In this document: in pieces, positions 35,844 to 44,463 of the stretch | Position numbering within the stretch: position 1 is the stretch's first letter | Layout of the letters: the number at the start of each line of letters is the position of its first letter | Assembly: GCA_002310215.1 (NCBI GenBank) | Contig: DBYR01000034.1 | Location: 7,995-65,329, forward strand | Source: Bacteroidales bacterium UBA1181 | Lineage (GTDB): Bacteria > Bacteroidota > Bacteroidia > Bacteroidales > Paludibacteraceae | Direction of reading: 5' to 3' | Length of the DNA: 57,335 bases | The notes under the pieces: generated by a model | What the model was told of the DNA's origin: nothing | Seen by the model: the letters and a program-made list of their open reading frames with translations, nothing else | Databases searched by the model: none | Program-made: the position numbers and the translations under genes

Positions 35844-38456
35844 ATGGAAATATTTCTCATCATTGTCACGCTCATCACTTTGATCATATTAGGAGTAAAA
35901 GTGAACGACCATTTGAAAGACATCAGATACCAAGTCAAGAAGAATGCGGAAACGCTCCGTGAGACGAAAACGTTAGCGGAGAAACTGAGCATACAAATCG
36001 CACAACTTAAAGGAGGCAACGTTCCTGCATCGACCCAACCATCGACGGTCAAGGAGGAGAAAAAAGAGACCGCACAGCAGGACATTGTCATAGAAAAAGC
36101 AGAAAAAGTCATTCAGAAGAACGAGGCAATAAGGCCAATCGGGGAGGTCAAGCAGACAGAGCCAAAGGCGACGTTCGAGCCTTCCACGACACAACCGACA
36201 CCTTCCGCACCGTCCTCCGCGCCTGCCCCTACGTCCCAGCAACCTGAGGATGGAACAATTCAGGCGACGCAAACACAGACCACCTCGACGAATCCAGCCT
36301 CAGCGCCTGTTCAACAACCGACAGCACAACAACGCACCACCGCAGCCCAGCCCAACAAGACGAAGGGCCAACCATTTAGTCTGGACAAACCCGGCAAATC
36401 TTCTACGAACAAAGCGAAGGGAAGCAAGACCGACTACGAGCGTTTCATCGGAGAGAATCTTTTCGGAAAAATTGGTATATTGATCTTCATCCTCGGCATC
36501 GGGTTCTTCGTCAAGTATGCGATAGACAAGAACTGGATCAGCGAAGCCATGCGAGCCGTGCTTGGTTTTGGTGTCGGCGCCGCCTTAATAGGTGTAGGGC
36601 ACAAGTTGAGGAAGGGATACCACACCTTCAGTTCCCTGCTGGTAGGAGGCGGTTTCGCCGTCTTCTTCATCACGGACGCCATCGCCTACCATTATTACGG
36701 ATTATACGATTCCACGTTCGCCTTCTTCATCCTTTTGGTCTCCATGCTGTTCATGGTCGCGCTCTCGATCATTTACGACAGGCGGGAGTTGGCCATCATC
36801 GCCCTGATTGGTGGCTTCACAGCCCCATTCCTCGTCGGCATCAGCTTAGGAATAGGCATCCTGATATACATGGCGGTCCTGAACATAGGCATGTTCGCCA
36901 TCTCCATGGTGAAGAAATGGGAAGAGCTACCCGTCTTATCATTTGTGGCGACAACCATCATCATGATTATCGCCGCGGATTCGGTCGAAAGCGCCTCTAT
37001 GGCCCGGACCACATTTATCTTCGCCACCCTATTCTATATCATATTCAATCTTCCGACATTCTACATCCTGAAGTTCCATTCGTCCGACAAGATGCCTATC
37101 GCATTGACGGCAGCCCTCACCAGCAACAACTTCAGTTACCTTGCGTTCGGGTTATACCTGATCGATCAAATGGACCTGAGTTTCGAGGCCGACGGACTAT
37201 TCTGTCTCTTCATCGCGGCCGTCAACACTGGCATCTTTCTTTGGATGAAGAAAACGCAGCAGGAGGCTTTGAAGAGCATCTCGCTCGCCATGACCCTCAT
37301 CTTCGCCGCAATATTCGTACCGATGCAATTCAAAGGGGCTATCCTACAGGTAGCCTGGGCGGCAGAGATGGTCGCCACCCTCTGGCTTTTCATCAAGACG
37401 AAAAACCATCGCTTCGAATACGGATCGTTTGCCTTCTTCCTCTTAACAGGCATCGCCATAACCCTCTTCTTCTTAGGGATCGGAGAGGGAACATCCCTCA
37501 TGAACACCGAACCACAGCCAGACACCAAACTGTTTTTGAACAAGGCATTCATATCCAATATATTCGTGGTCGGCGTCTTCCTATCCGCAGCGTTGCTGAT
37601 GGACAAATTCAAACAGGCATTCGAAGGGGCGAAGTTATTGCAACCTAAACATTTCAGCCCGTTGTTCTACACTACCAGTGTGCTGACAGGATACGTCACC
37701 TTCATTTACGAGTTGATGCCTATAGAAGACGATAATGTACGCACGGCAGCGTTCGGACTTGTCACGGCAGGCTTCGCCCTACTATGCAGCTGTTTCCTCC
37801 AGAAGAGGTTCAAACACGAAAACAACATCGCTCTCTATACGATCTTGATGAGCGTACCGGTGGCGACCCTGATTTGGGAAGTGGCCACGCTGGAGACTCC
37901 GCTCAACGGACTATCGCTCACCCTGTGGGCGTTCACCGTCGCCGCAACACTTCTCAGCTTAGTCATAGTCTCAAAGAATTACTACGCCATCAAGCCTCGA
38001 GAGAAGAGTTTCACCATCCTGCTGAACATCTTGGCCACCACGGCGACCATCATCATCGCCTACACCATCGCAAAGCAACTGGGATTCGAAAAGTTCACCA
38101 TGACGTTCTCCATTCTCATGGGTATAATTGGATTCGTTCAAATGTGCATCGGCATGAAAATACACATGAAACTCATGCGCATCATCAGTCTATTCACCTT
38201 CGGCATCGTTTTGGTTAAGTTGCTGGCTATAGACTTGTGGTCGATGCCATCATTGGGGAAAATCCTCGTGTTCGTCTTGCTGGGTCTGATTCTGTTGATC
38301 CTCTCCTTCCTATACTCGAAGCTAAAGAATGTGATCTTCGAGGACGAAAACGAAACGAAGCCTGAGGGAAAGCCTGAAGAAAAACCAGAGGCGGAAACAG
38401 AGGAAAAGGTGGAGGCGAAAGCAAAGGAGCCAACAGAGAAAATGGAGGAGCACTAA
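35844..38456 (+). CDS. DUF2339 multi-pass membrane protein
   Basis: An 870-residue protein. One N-terminal transmembrane segment (MEIFLIIVTLITLIILGV) is followed by a coiled-coil stretch, a Pro/Thr/Gln/Ser-rich linker (about residues 75-210), and then some 20 transmembrane helices beginning at the family signature YERFIGENLFGKIGILIFILGIGFFVKYAI. DUF2339 proteins are widespread and uncharacterised. The C-terminal tail is a Glu/Lys-rich repeat (KPEGKPEEKPEAETEEKVEAKAKE). I use ATG 35844; the longer frame to 35769 starts at TTG. Confidence 0.85.
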   Translation: MEIFLIIVTLITLIILGVKVNDHLKDIRYQVKKNAETLRETKTLAEKLSIQIAQLKGGNVPASTQPSTVKEEKKETAQQDIVIEKAEKVIQKNEAIRPIGEVKQTEPKATFEPSTTQPTPSAPSSAPAPTSQQPEDGTIQATQTQTTSTNPASAPVQQPTAQQRTTAAQPNKTKGQPFSLDKPGKSSTNKAKGSKTDYERFIGENLFGKIGILIFILGIGFFVKYAIDKNWISEAMRAVLGFGVGAALIGVGHKLRKGYHTFSSLLVGGGFAVFFITDAIAYHYYGLYDSTFAFFILLVSMLFMVALSIIYDRRELAIIALIGGFTAPFLVGISLGIGILIYMAVLNIGMFAISMVKKWEELPVLSFVATTIIMIIAADSVESASMARTTFIFATLFYIIFNLPTFYILKFHSSDKMPIALTAALTSNNFSYLAFGLYLIDQMDLSFEADGLFCLFIAAVNTGIFLWMKKTQQEALKSISLAMTLIFAAIFVPMQFKGAILQVAWAAEMVATLWLFIKTKNHRFEYGSFAFFLLTGIAITLFFLGIGEGTSLMNTEPQPDTKLFLNKAFISNIFVVGVFLSAALLMDKFKQAFEGAKLLQPKHFSPLFYTTSVLTGYVTFIYELMPIEDDNVRTAAFGLVTAGFALLCSCFLQKRFKHENNIALYTILMSVPVATLIWEVATLETPLNGLSLTLWAFTVAATLLSLVIVSKNYYAIKPREKSFTILLNILATTATIIIAYTIAKQLGFEKFTMTFSILMGIIGFVQMCIGMKIHMKLMRIISLFTFGIVLVKLLAIDLWSMPSLGKILVFVLLGLILLILSFLYSKLKNVIFEDENETKPEGKPEEKPEAETEEKVEAKAKEPTEKMEEH

Positions 38457-38457
38457 T

Positions 38458-38489
38458 CTTGTCCATTTGAACTCCATTCGTTACCTTTG
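38458..38489 (+). promoter_or_regulatory. Promoter of the lipoprotein-topB unit
   Basis: -33-like CTTG (38458-38461), 20-bp spacer, and -7 TACCTTTG (38482-38489), beginning two bases after the DUF2339 stop. The ATG lies 28 bp after the -7 box. Confidence 0.75.
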
Positions 38490-38517
38490 TGGTACAAATT
38501 AACAAGGAGGAACAAAA

Positions 38518-39024
38518 ATGAAAAGATTTTCTCGGGTGCTTATTTCGATGGGGATCGCGGCGACCATGATGCTGGGATCCTGCACGGATTCTACCCTCTT
38601 CGGGGAGTGGAAATGTTACGATTTCGTCATTGCGGACACGACTGGCATACCGGCAGAGCTCATCAAGAGCGGCATCGAATCCGCCAAGAGCACGACCCTC
38701 TTCCTCAACGAGGATTCAACCTATCAGGAGGATTATATCGTTGAGGATGCCGAGATCATCTCCACCCTTGGAAATTACAGCATAGTAGGAGATAGCATCT
38801 GCTTCTCGCCCGTTCAAATGGGTGGCAAGGAGCTGACGGACACCTCCGCCATCGAATACAGATACATCGCGAACGACGAAAGGCTCGCGAGCATCACTTT
38901 CCCTAAGAGATACAGGTTCGAGTTGGCCGACAACCAACTGAAACTCCTGGACCTGATTTACAGCGGAGCGTCAAGAAGTAAAACGAACCAGACTACCATG
39001 TTCTACGAAAAGGTGAAGAAATGA
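38518..39024 (+). CDS. Lipocalin-like lipoprotein upstream of topB
   Basis: A 168-residue lipoprotein: lipobox MLGSC at about residue 22, then a small beta-rich body (STLFGEWKCYDFVIADT, STYQEDYIVEDAEIISTLGNYSIVGDSICF, KRYRFELADNQLKLLDLIY) in the style of lipocalin-like domains of Bacteroidota lipoproteins. Function unknown. The residues after Cys (TDST) carry one acidic residue only, so surface exposure is uncertain. Its last four bases overlap the topB ATG, coupling a lipoprotein to a topoisomerase, which is functionally odd. Confidence 0.7.
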   Translation: MKRFSRVLISMGIAATMMLGSCTDSTLFGEWKCYDFVIADTTGIPAELIKSGIESAKSTTLFLNEDSTYQEDYIVEDAEIISTLGNYSIVGDSICFSPVQMGGKELTDTSAIEYRYIANDERLASITFPKRYRFELADNQLKLLDLIYSGASRSKTNQTTMFYEKVKK

Positions 39025-41144
39025 AGGTTTGCATCGCAGAGAAACCAAGTGTGGCAAGAGATATAGCGGCCGTTTTGGGGGCTACCACCCGCCGGGACGG
39101 ATACATTGAAGGGAACGGATACCAGGTCACCTGGGTATTCGGACATCTCTGCACCCTGAAGGAACCCCACGAATACAACCCTGCATGGAAACGGTGGGAC
39201 ATCTACAGCCTGCCGATGATTCCCCAAAAGTTCGGCATCAAGCTCATCAACGACGAGGGCTCCATCAAGCAATTCCACATCATCGAAGGTCTCATCAAGA
39301 ACGCGGAGGAGATCATCAACTGCGGGGATGCCGGGCAAGAGGGAGAGCTCATCCAACGTTGGGTGATGCAGATGGCGGGATGCAAATGTCCCGTCAAAAG
39401 GCTCTGGACCTCCTCCCTGACAGAAGAGGCGCTCAAGGAGGGTTTCAACAACCTCCACCCGCAATCGGACTACGACAAACTATACGAAGCCGGAGCCATG
39501 CGCGCCATAGGCGATTGGCTTTTAGGCATGAACGCCACACGGCTCTACACCATGAAGTATGGTGGTAACAAGCAGGTGCTCTCCATCGGAAGGGTACAGA
39601 CACCTACCCTCGCCTTGGTCGTGAAGAGGCACCTGGAGATCGCCAACTTCAAGCCGGAGCAGTATTGGGAGCTGAAGACCGTCTACCGTGACACCACCTT
39701 CGCCGCCACAAAGGGTAAATTCACCACCGAAGAGGAGGGAAGGAAATTCCTGCAGGAGGTGCAAAACAGCGAGTTCACCGTCACCGACGTGACCACCAAG
39801 AAGGGTGTGGAATTCGCTCCACGGCTGTTCGACCTCACCTCGCTCCAAGTGGAGTGCAACAAGAAATACGCCTTCTCCGCCGAGGAGACCCTGAAACTGA
39901 TCCAATCGCTCTACGAGAAGAAGGTCACCACCTACCCTCGTGTGGACAACACCTACCTGAGCGACGACATATACCCTAAGATCCCGAACATCATGCGGGG
40001 CATGACAAAGTACGAGGCGCTCACGCAAAGCGTCTTAGCGAATAAGATACCGAAGACCAAACGTGTGTTCGACAACAGCAAGGTGACCGACCACCACGCC
40101 ATCATCCCGACAGGCGTCAACCCGACGAACCTCACGGCCGACGAATGGAAGGTGTACGACCTCGTGGCGAAACGTTTCATCGCCAATTTCTACCCCGACT
40201 GCCAAATCTCCACCACAACCGTCATGGGAGAGGTGGAGAAAATCGAGTTCAAGGCGAACGGCAAACAGATCCTCTCGCCAGGCTGGCGCATGGTCTACGA
40301 CAAGGAAAAGAGCGAAGAGGCCAACGACGAGGAGAAGACACTGCCCGCCTTCACGAAAGGGGAGCATGGTCCGCACACCCCTGACTTGGCGGAGAAATGG
40401 ACCACCGCCCCGAAGCCCTACACGGAAGCCACCCTGCTCCGCGCCATGGAGACGGCAGGCAAGCAGATGGAGGACGGCGAGCTGCGCGACCTGCTGAAGG
40501 AGAACGGTATCGGTCGGCCTTCCACCCGCGCCAACATCATCGAGACCCTATTCAAGCGCAACTACATGCGCAAGGAGAAGAAGAACATATACGCGACGCA
40601 AACAGGCATCGACCTCATCAACACCATCCAACAGGAGTTGCTGAAATCCGCCGAGTTGACCGGTCAGTGGGAGAAGCGCCTACGCATGATCGAGAAGAGT
40701 ACCTATGACAGCGCCACCTTCATGACGGAGCTGAAGACCATGGTGACGGAGATCGTGCAAAGCGTGAAACACGACACCCAACGCACCATCACCATCGAGG
40801 AGAAAAAAGCGGAAGAGGAGAAGGGGAAAACGCCAAAGCCACGCAGCAAAGCGCCAAAGAAGGGGAAGGCGGAAGAGCCTCAACCCGCCACGGAAGCGAA
40901 GCAGACACAACCACAGACTCAGCCTCAACCACAAGCGCAACCGCAACAAGCCGTTCCCCTACCCGCCACAATCGTCGGCATGGCCTGCCCACTCTGCGGG
41001 AAAGGAACCATCGTCAAGGGACGAACCGCCTACGGATGTTCCGACTGGAAAGCAGGCTGCGCGCTCCGGCTACCCATCGAAGTGGACGGGAAAGAACAAA
41101 CCACAGAGGAGTTACTAAAACAACTGAGGGCACTCAAACAATAA
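39021..41144 (+). CDS. topB: DNA topoisomerase III (type IA)
   Basis: A 707-residue type IA topoisomerase that decatenates DNA and acts with RecQ. N-terminal Toprim: MKVCIAEKPSVARDIAAVLG and the acidic DAGQEGELI. The active-site Tyr is in TTYPRVDNTYLSDDI, with GIGRPSTRANIIETL in the C-terminal half of the core. After a Lys/Pro/Gln-rich linker (about 595-650) comes one zinc ribbon, CPLCGKGTIVKGRTAYGCS ... C. Start fixed by the ATGA overlap with the lipoprotein gene. The recQ gene in the same window is a natural partner, though not linked to it. Confidence 0.94.
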   Translation: MKVCIAEKPSVARDIAAVLGATTRRDGYIEGNGYQVTWVFGHLCTLKEPHEYNPAWKRWDIYSLPMIPQKFGIKLINDEGSIKQFHIIEGLIKNAEEIINCGDAGQEGELIQRWVMQMAGCKCPVKRLWTSSLTEEALKEGFNNLHPQSDYDKLYEAGAMRAIGDWLLGMNATRLYTMKYGGNKQVLSIGRVQTPTLALVVKRHLEIANFKPEQYWELKTVYRDTTFAATKGKFTTEEEGRKFLQEVQNSEFTVTDVTTKKGVEFAPRLFDLTSLQVECNKKYAFSAEETLKLIQSLYEKKVTTYPRVDNTYLSDDIYPKIPNIMRGMTKYEALTQSVLANKIPKTKRVFDNSKVTDHHAIIPTGVNPTNLTADEWKVYDLVAKRFIANFYPDCQISTTTVMGEVEKIEFKANGKQILSPGWRMVYDKEKSEEANDEEKTLPAFTKGEHGPHTPDLAEKWTTAPKPYTEATLLRAMETAGKQMEDGELRDLLKENGIGRPSTRANIIETLFKRNYMRKEKKNIYATQTGIDLINTIQQELLKSAELTGQWEKRLRMIEKSTYDSATFMTELKTMVTEIVQSVKHDTQRTITIEEKKAEEEKGKTPKPRSKAPKKGKAEEPQPATEAKQTQPQTQPQPQAQPQQAVPLPATIVGMACPLCGKGTIVKGRTAYGCSDWKAGCALRLPIEVDGKEQTTEELLKQLRALKQ

Positions 41145-41349
41145 AAAAACGAAGAGGAGGAGAATCACTTCCCCCCCTCTCTCTCTCCACTGTCAGAATC
41201 ATCAACTTTAAACAAACAAACCTTAAATAACCAAACTTTTAAATGAACACAAAACCTAAAACCAATTAAAACCTTCTAAACACAACAGAATCAATATCTT
41301 TACGGAAAAATCTCCCATTGCCCAACTTCATGATGGACACACCGGGGGA

Positions 41350-41375
41350 GGAAACGACACGACACAGTCGTTTCC
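41350..41375. other. Perfect 9-bp hairpin in the gene-free region
   Basis: GGAAACGAC and GTCGTTTCC enclose an 8-nt loop. About 50 bp downstream of a weak -7-like box (TATCTTTA). It may belong to a small RNA; no tail of T residues follows. Confidence 0.3.
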
Positions 41376-41531
41376 CATTATGCATTTTAAACGCACCTTC
41401 AGACGGCCCTACCGGTACAGATTCAGCGACCTCATCCTACGAACAAACCTTCGCACACAAATCGCCAACCCCTACCTGCCATAAGGGAGTACGTAAATAT
41501 GAATAACCTTTTTTTCTCATACGCTTAAACC

Positions 41532-41590
41532 ATTGTCCTATATATTGTCTATACAAAAATTGTTCTATCCCAAATTGCCCTATATACAAA
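41532..41590. repeat. Four spaced direct repeats ATTG(Y)(Y)CTAT
   Basis: Units start near 41532, 41544, 41559 and 41574, spaced 12, 15 and 15 bp. They lie between convergent gene ends. Confidence 0.5.
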
Positions 41591-41702
41591 TGTGCGCAAA
41601 CTCCACTTGCAAAGTTAACAAAAAATAAATTAAATACAAGAAATTTTAGATTTTTTTGAACAAGAGGAGATAAAAACGCAATACACGCACAAAATCTCGG
41701 GC

Positions 41703-41736
41703 AAAAAAAAGTCGGAACCCCAACAGAGATTCCGAC
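41703..41736 (-). terminator. Terminator of the 220-aa barrel gene
   Basis: Minus-strand GTCGGAA ... TTCCGAC stem with 12-nt loop, followed by T8. Confidence 0.85.
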
Positions 41737-41759
41737 CTATATCGTCACGGAAGAGGATT

Positions 41760-42422
41760 TTATGGAAGCCTCAAGCCGAAGCAAGCGGAGAAAGAACGGC
41801 CCTTGTAAGCGGGTTGTCTTTCATTCGCATTCATGTTCGTACAACCGATTTCCGCGTTCAGTTTCAGCATCATGAAGTCATAGATGAAACGAATGCCACC
41901 ACACAAACCGAAATCGAAGCGGTTCAAGCGTGGATTGTCTCCTCCATAAGTGTTGTATTCTACCGTGCTAAAGCCATTTTCCTGTTCGTACAAATCCGAA
42001 GATTGGGAATATTTACCCGCAATACCATAGCCGAAATATGGGCCACCCAAGACTTGCATACCTGCCTTGCGAGAGAAAGTGATGTTGAAAGCGAACTCCA
42101 ATGGAGCCTCAATAGACATTGCCGTCACATCATAGTCCCACACATACGCATCGTAGGCGGTATAAGTAAATTCCTTGCTTTCGAACGTCAACGACGGACA
42201 GAAGGATGTCCATGCGTAGAACAATGGGATATCAGCACCGACACCTGCACGGAACAACGGCATGTATTGCGCCGATTTCTCGCTGATGGTACTATACGTC
42301 ACACCTCCATCGATGATGAAATGGTTCCCGTCAAACGGAGAGAACTGCTTGTAAGGACTAATCTGAGCACTTGCTCCGAACGCACATAATGCGGCAATAG
42401 CCACCGCGAAAATCTTCTTCAT
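41760..42422 (-). CDS. Outer-membrane beta-barrel protein (porin-family type)
   Basis: A 220-residue exported protein, signal peptide ending ASA before QISPYKQF. The eight-strand-like pattern and phrases such as FRAGVGADIPLFYAWTSF, APLEFAFNITFSRKAGMQVLGGPYFGYGI and LNAEIGCTNMN ... SFSACFGLRLP are those of the Bacteroidota outer-membrane beta-barrel domain (OMP_b-brl_2). Function unknown. Single-gene unit with promoter and strong terminator. Confidence 0.78.
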   Translation of the reverse strand: MKKIFAVAIAALCAFGASAQISPYKQFSPFDGNHFIIDGGVTYSTISEKSAQYMPLFRAGVGADIPLFYAWTSFCPSLTFESKEFTYTAYDAYVWDYDVTAMSIEAPLEFAFNITFSRKAGMQVLGGPYFGYGIAGKYSQSSDLYEQENGFSTVEYNTYGGDNPRLNRFDFGLCGGIRFIYDFMMLKLNAEIGCTNMNANERQPAYKGRSFSACFGLRLP

Positions 42423-42461
42423 ATTGATCTGTACACTAAAATCGTTAACAAATGACGGGTG

Positions 42462-42491
42462 CGAATTTAGTTAAAATTTATAAAAAACAAA
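42462..42491 (-). promoter_or_regulatory. Promoter of the 220-aa barrel gene
   Basis: Minus-strand -33 TTTG (42488-42491), 18-bp spacer, and a one-mismatch -7 TAAATTCG (42462-42469). It overlaps the 79-bp gap after the sulfatase-like gene. Confidence 0.5.
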
Positions 42492-42501
42492 TCACATCCA
42501 T

Positions 42502-44463
42502 CTACTTTTCTTCATTTCGCTTTTGGGGGCGACATGTCATCTCGTCATTTACCATCCGATACATATACTGTTGGATGATGGCCTCCAAGCGTTGCTCCAT
42601 CGAATCAATCGGCAGCGCCTTGCCTCTCAAATCGATGGTGAGTTTCCTGTCTGACTGGAAATCATAGACCGACCGCACACTGTCTCCGTCATAACATAAC
42701 ATGAACGAATGGTGGAGATATTGGTAGAATGGCGCATTGTACATCACCACGCTCTTGGACGAATCAGGGGCGAGGCAATTCTGCCCAAAGGCGACGTAGG
42801 GTTTATCATAATTCAAGTAAGACAAGACCGTAGGCATGATATCGATCTGCTGCGCCAACGTCTGGCTTCTTCCCCGCATCAGGCTATCACTCGGACAGTA
42901 GAAAAGAATCGGCACCTCATACCTGCCCAACTGCGTCATGTACTCCTCGTGCGTAGTCTGGTTGGTATGGTCGGCCGTGAAAACGAAGAGCGTGTTCGAA
43001 TACCAGTCCATCGTCTTCGCCTTGTTAAAGAAACGGCGGAGGGCCATATCCGAATAGCCTATGCACTGATGAATCGGTTCTCTTCCCTTAGGGAAGGAAT
43101 CCTTATACTGCTCCGGCACACGGAACGGGTCGTGCGATGAAGCGGAGAAAATCGCTGTCATGAAAGGCTGAGGGAAGGTATCCATCGTCTCGGCGAAGAA
43201 CTGGAAGAAGGGTTCGTCCCAAATCGCCCATATACCATCGAAACAGCTGTCATCCCCGAACTCCGTCTTCCCGAAATAGTCATCAAAACCGATGGACTTG
43301 GCGAACGATTGGAATCCCATGGAGCCATTCGGCGCACCATGGAAGAAGGCCGAATAGTAGCCCTTCTCCTTCAGCAAGCCAGGCAACCCCACCACAGTGT
43401 TCACCGCATAAGGCGTAGTGATATAAGGCGCCACAAACATCGGGATGCTCGCCAATACGGAAGGCATGGCATCAATCGACTTCCGGCCATTGGCATAAGA
43501 ATAGTTAAACGTATACCCCTGTTGGAACAGAGAGTCCAGGAAAGGCGTGTATCCCTTGTAGGTGCCATCGTCCAAGTCACGGTTGAACAAGCCCATGTAC
43601 TCCTTACCAAAACTCTCCATGATGATCACCACCACATTCATCGGGCGGAAAGCCTCCCGCGGGTGAGGATCAACCACCGGCGTATAGAAACGCTCCGCAT
43701 CCTCCATCGAAGCAAAATAGGAAGGAACAACGAACGACGGGCTTTTCGCCGTGCGGATGACACAGAAAGGTGTGTTTAGGACAATAGCTGTCTCCTCCGG
43801 TTTCTTCACATATTGCATGGAATTCGAGACCGCCAACGGACGGGTATATTTACCAAAACCGCCACGTACGCCAATGACCGCCATGTAGACCACCCCGACA
43901 AACAACACGGTGTTCACCACATAATAGATCCAAGTCTTAGGCTGACGCTTCCCTTCTCGGTTCGGTCTGTAATAGCACTTCACCAAGAAAATAACCATCA
44001 GCAGGAAAAACAATGTAGCGTACCAATAGTTGAAAAGGCCCGTGAGAATGACCTTCCCTATATTGCCATCATTGGAAAATTCGGAGAAGAAAGAGAGGTT
44101 GGTGCGACGATTCGTGAACTGATAATAGACCATGTCGGCCGAGTTCATGAACGCCCCCACGATATTAGGCACGCAAAAGACCCACTTAGCGACCTTCTGG
44201 TAAGTATTGTTCTCCCTAAACGGGAAGGGGATGGCCATCATCGCCAAATAGGCCGCATTCAGGTAGACGCAAGCCGCAAGGTCAAAACGCAAACCAGCCG
44301 TCATCAATCCCAACAGACGATCGGTATCCACTTCCGGGAAATAGGATTGATTGCAGAGGTAGAAGGCGAAACGGCACAAAGACATCACCCCCATCGCCAA
44401 CAAAAAATTGACGAAGAAAACAAATAGTGGTGCGGTGCGCAACCTGTGCCAGAGGCTTTTCAT
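42502..44463 (-). CDS. LTA synthase-family membrane phosphotransferase
   Basis: A 653-residue inner-membrane protein: five N-terminal transmembrane segments (up to about residue 200), then a periplasmic sulfatase-fold domain. VVVIIMESFGKEYMGLFN holds the metal-binding Glu, NGRKSIDAMPSVLASIP the Thr/Ser nucleophile position (here Ser), and FVFTADHTNQTTHEEY the Asp-His metal ligands. In Firmicutes such enzymes polymerise glycerol phosphate; in Gram-negative Bacteroidota the product is not established, and transfer of a phospho-head-group to an envelope glycan or lipid is my inference. Its ATG overlaps the miaB stop by one base. Confidence 0.85.
   Translation of the reverse strand: MKSLWHRLRTAPLFVFFVNFLLAMGVMSLCRFAFYLCNQSYFPEVDTDRLLGLMTAGLRFDLAACVYLNAAYLAMMAIPFPFRENNTYQKVAKWVFCVPNIVGAFMNSADMVYYQFTNRRTNLSFFSEFSNDGNIGKVILTGLFNYWYATLFFLLMVIFLVKCYYRPNREGKRQPKTWIYYVVNTVLFVGVVYMAVIGVRGGFGKYTRPLAVSNSMQYVKKPEETAIVLNTPFCVIRTAKSPSFVVPSYFASMEDAERFYTPVVDPHPREAFRPMNVVVIIMESFGKEYMGLFNRDLDDGTYKGYTPFLDSLFQQGYTFNYSYANGRKSIDAMPSVLASIPMFVAPYITTPYAVNTVVGLPGLLKEKGYYSAFFHGAPNGSMGFQSFAKSIGFDDYFGKTEFGDDSCFDGIWAIWDEPFFQFFAETMDTFPQPFMTAIFSASSHDPFRVPEQYKDSFPKGREPIHQCIGYSDMALRRFFNKAKTMDWYSNTLFVFTADHTNQTTHEEYMTQLGRYEVPILFYCPSDSLMRGRSQTLAQQIDIMPTVLSYLNYDKPYVAFGQNCLAPDSSKSVVMYNAPFYQYLHHSFMLCYDGDSVRSVYDFQSDRKLTIDLRGKALPIDSMEQRLEAIIQQYMYRMVNDEMTCRPQKRNEEK

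Larger units (their letters stand above)
41145..41702. other. Gene-free A/T-rich region between topB and a barrel gene
   Basis: No supportable gene. It contains a perfect 9-bp hairpin (41350-41375) with no T run, a weak -7-like TATCTTTA near 41294, and four spaced copies of ATTG(T/C)(C/T)CTAT at 41532-41590. A 62-codon frame at 41318-41506 lacks any start signal and coding character. Confidence 0.5.

Noticed and set aside
41318..41506. 62-codon frame between topB and the barrel gene
   Set aside because: No promoter, no plausible start context, no recognisable protein features, and it spans the hairpin at 41350-41375.
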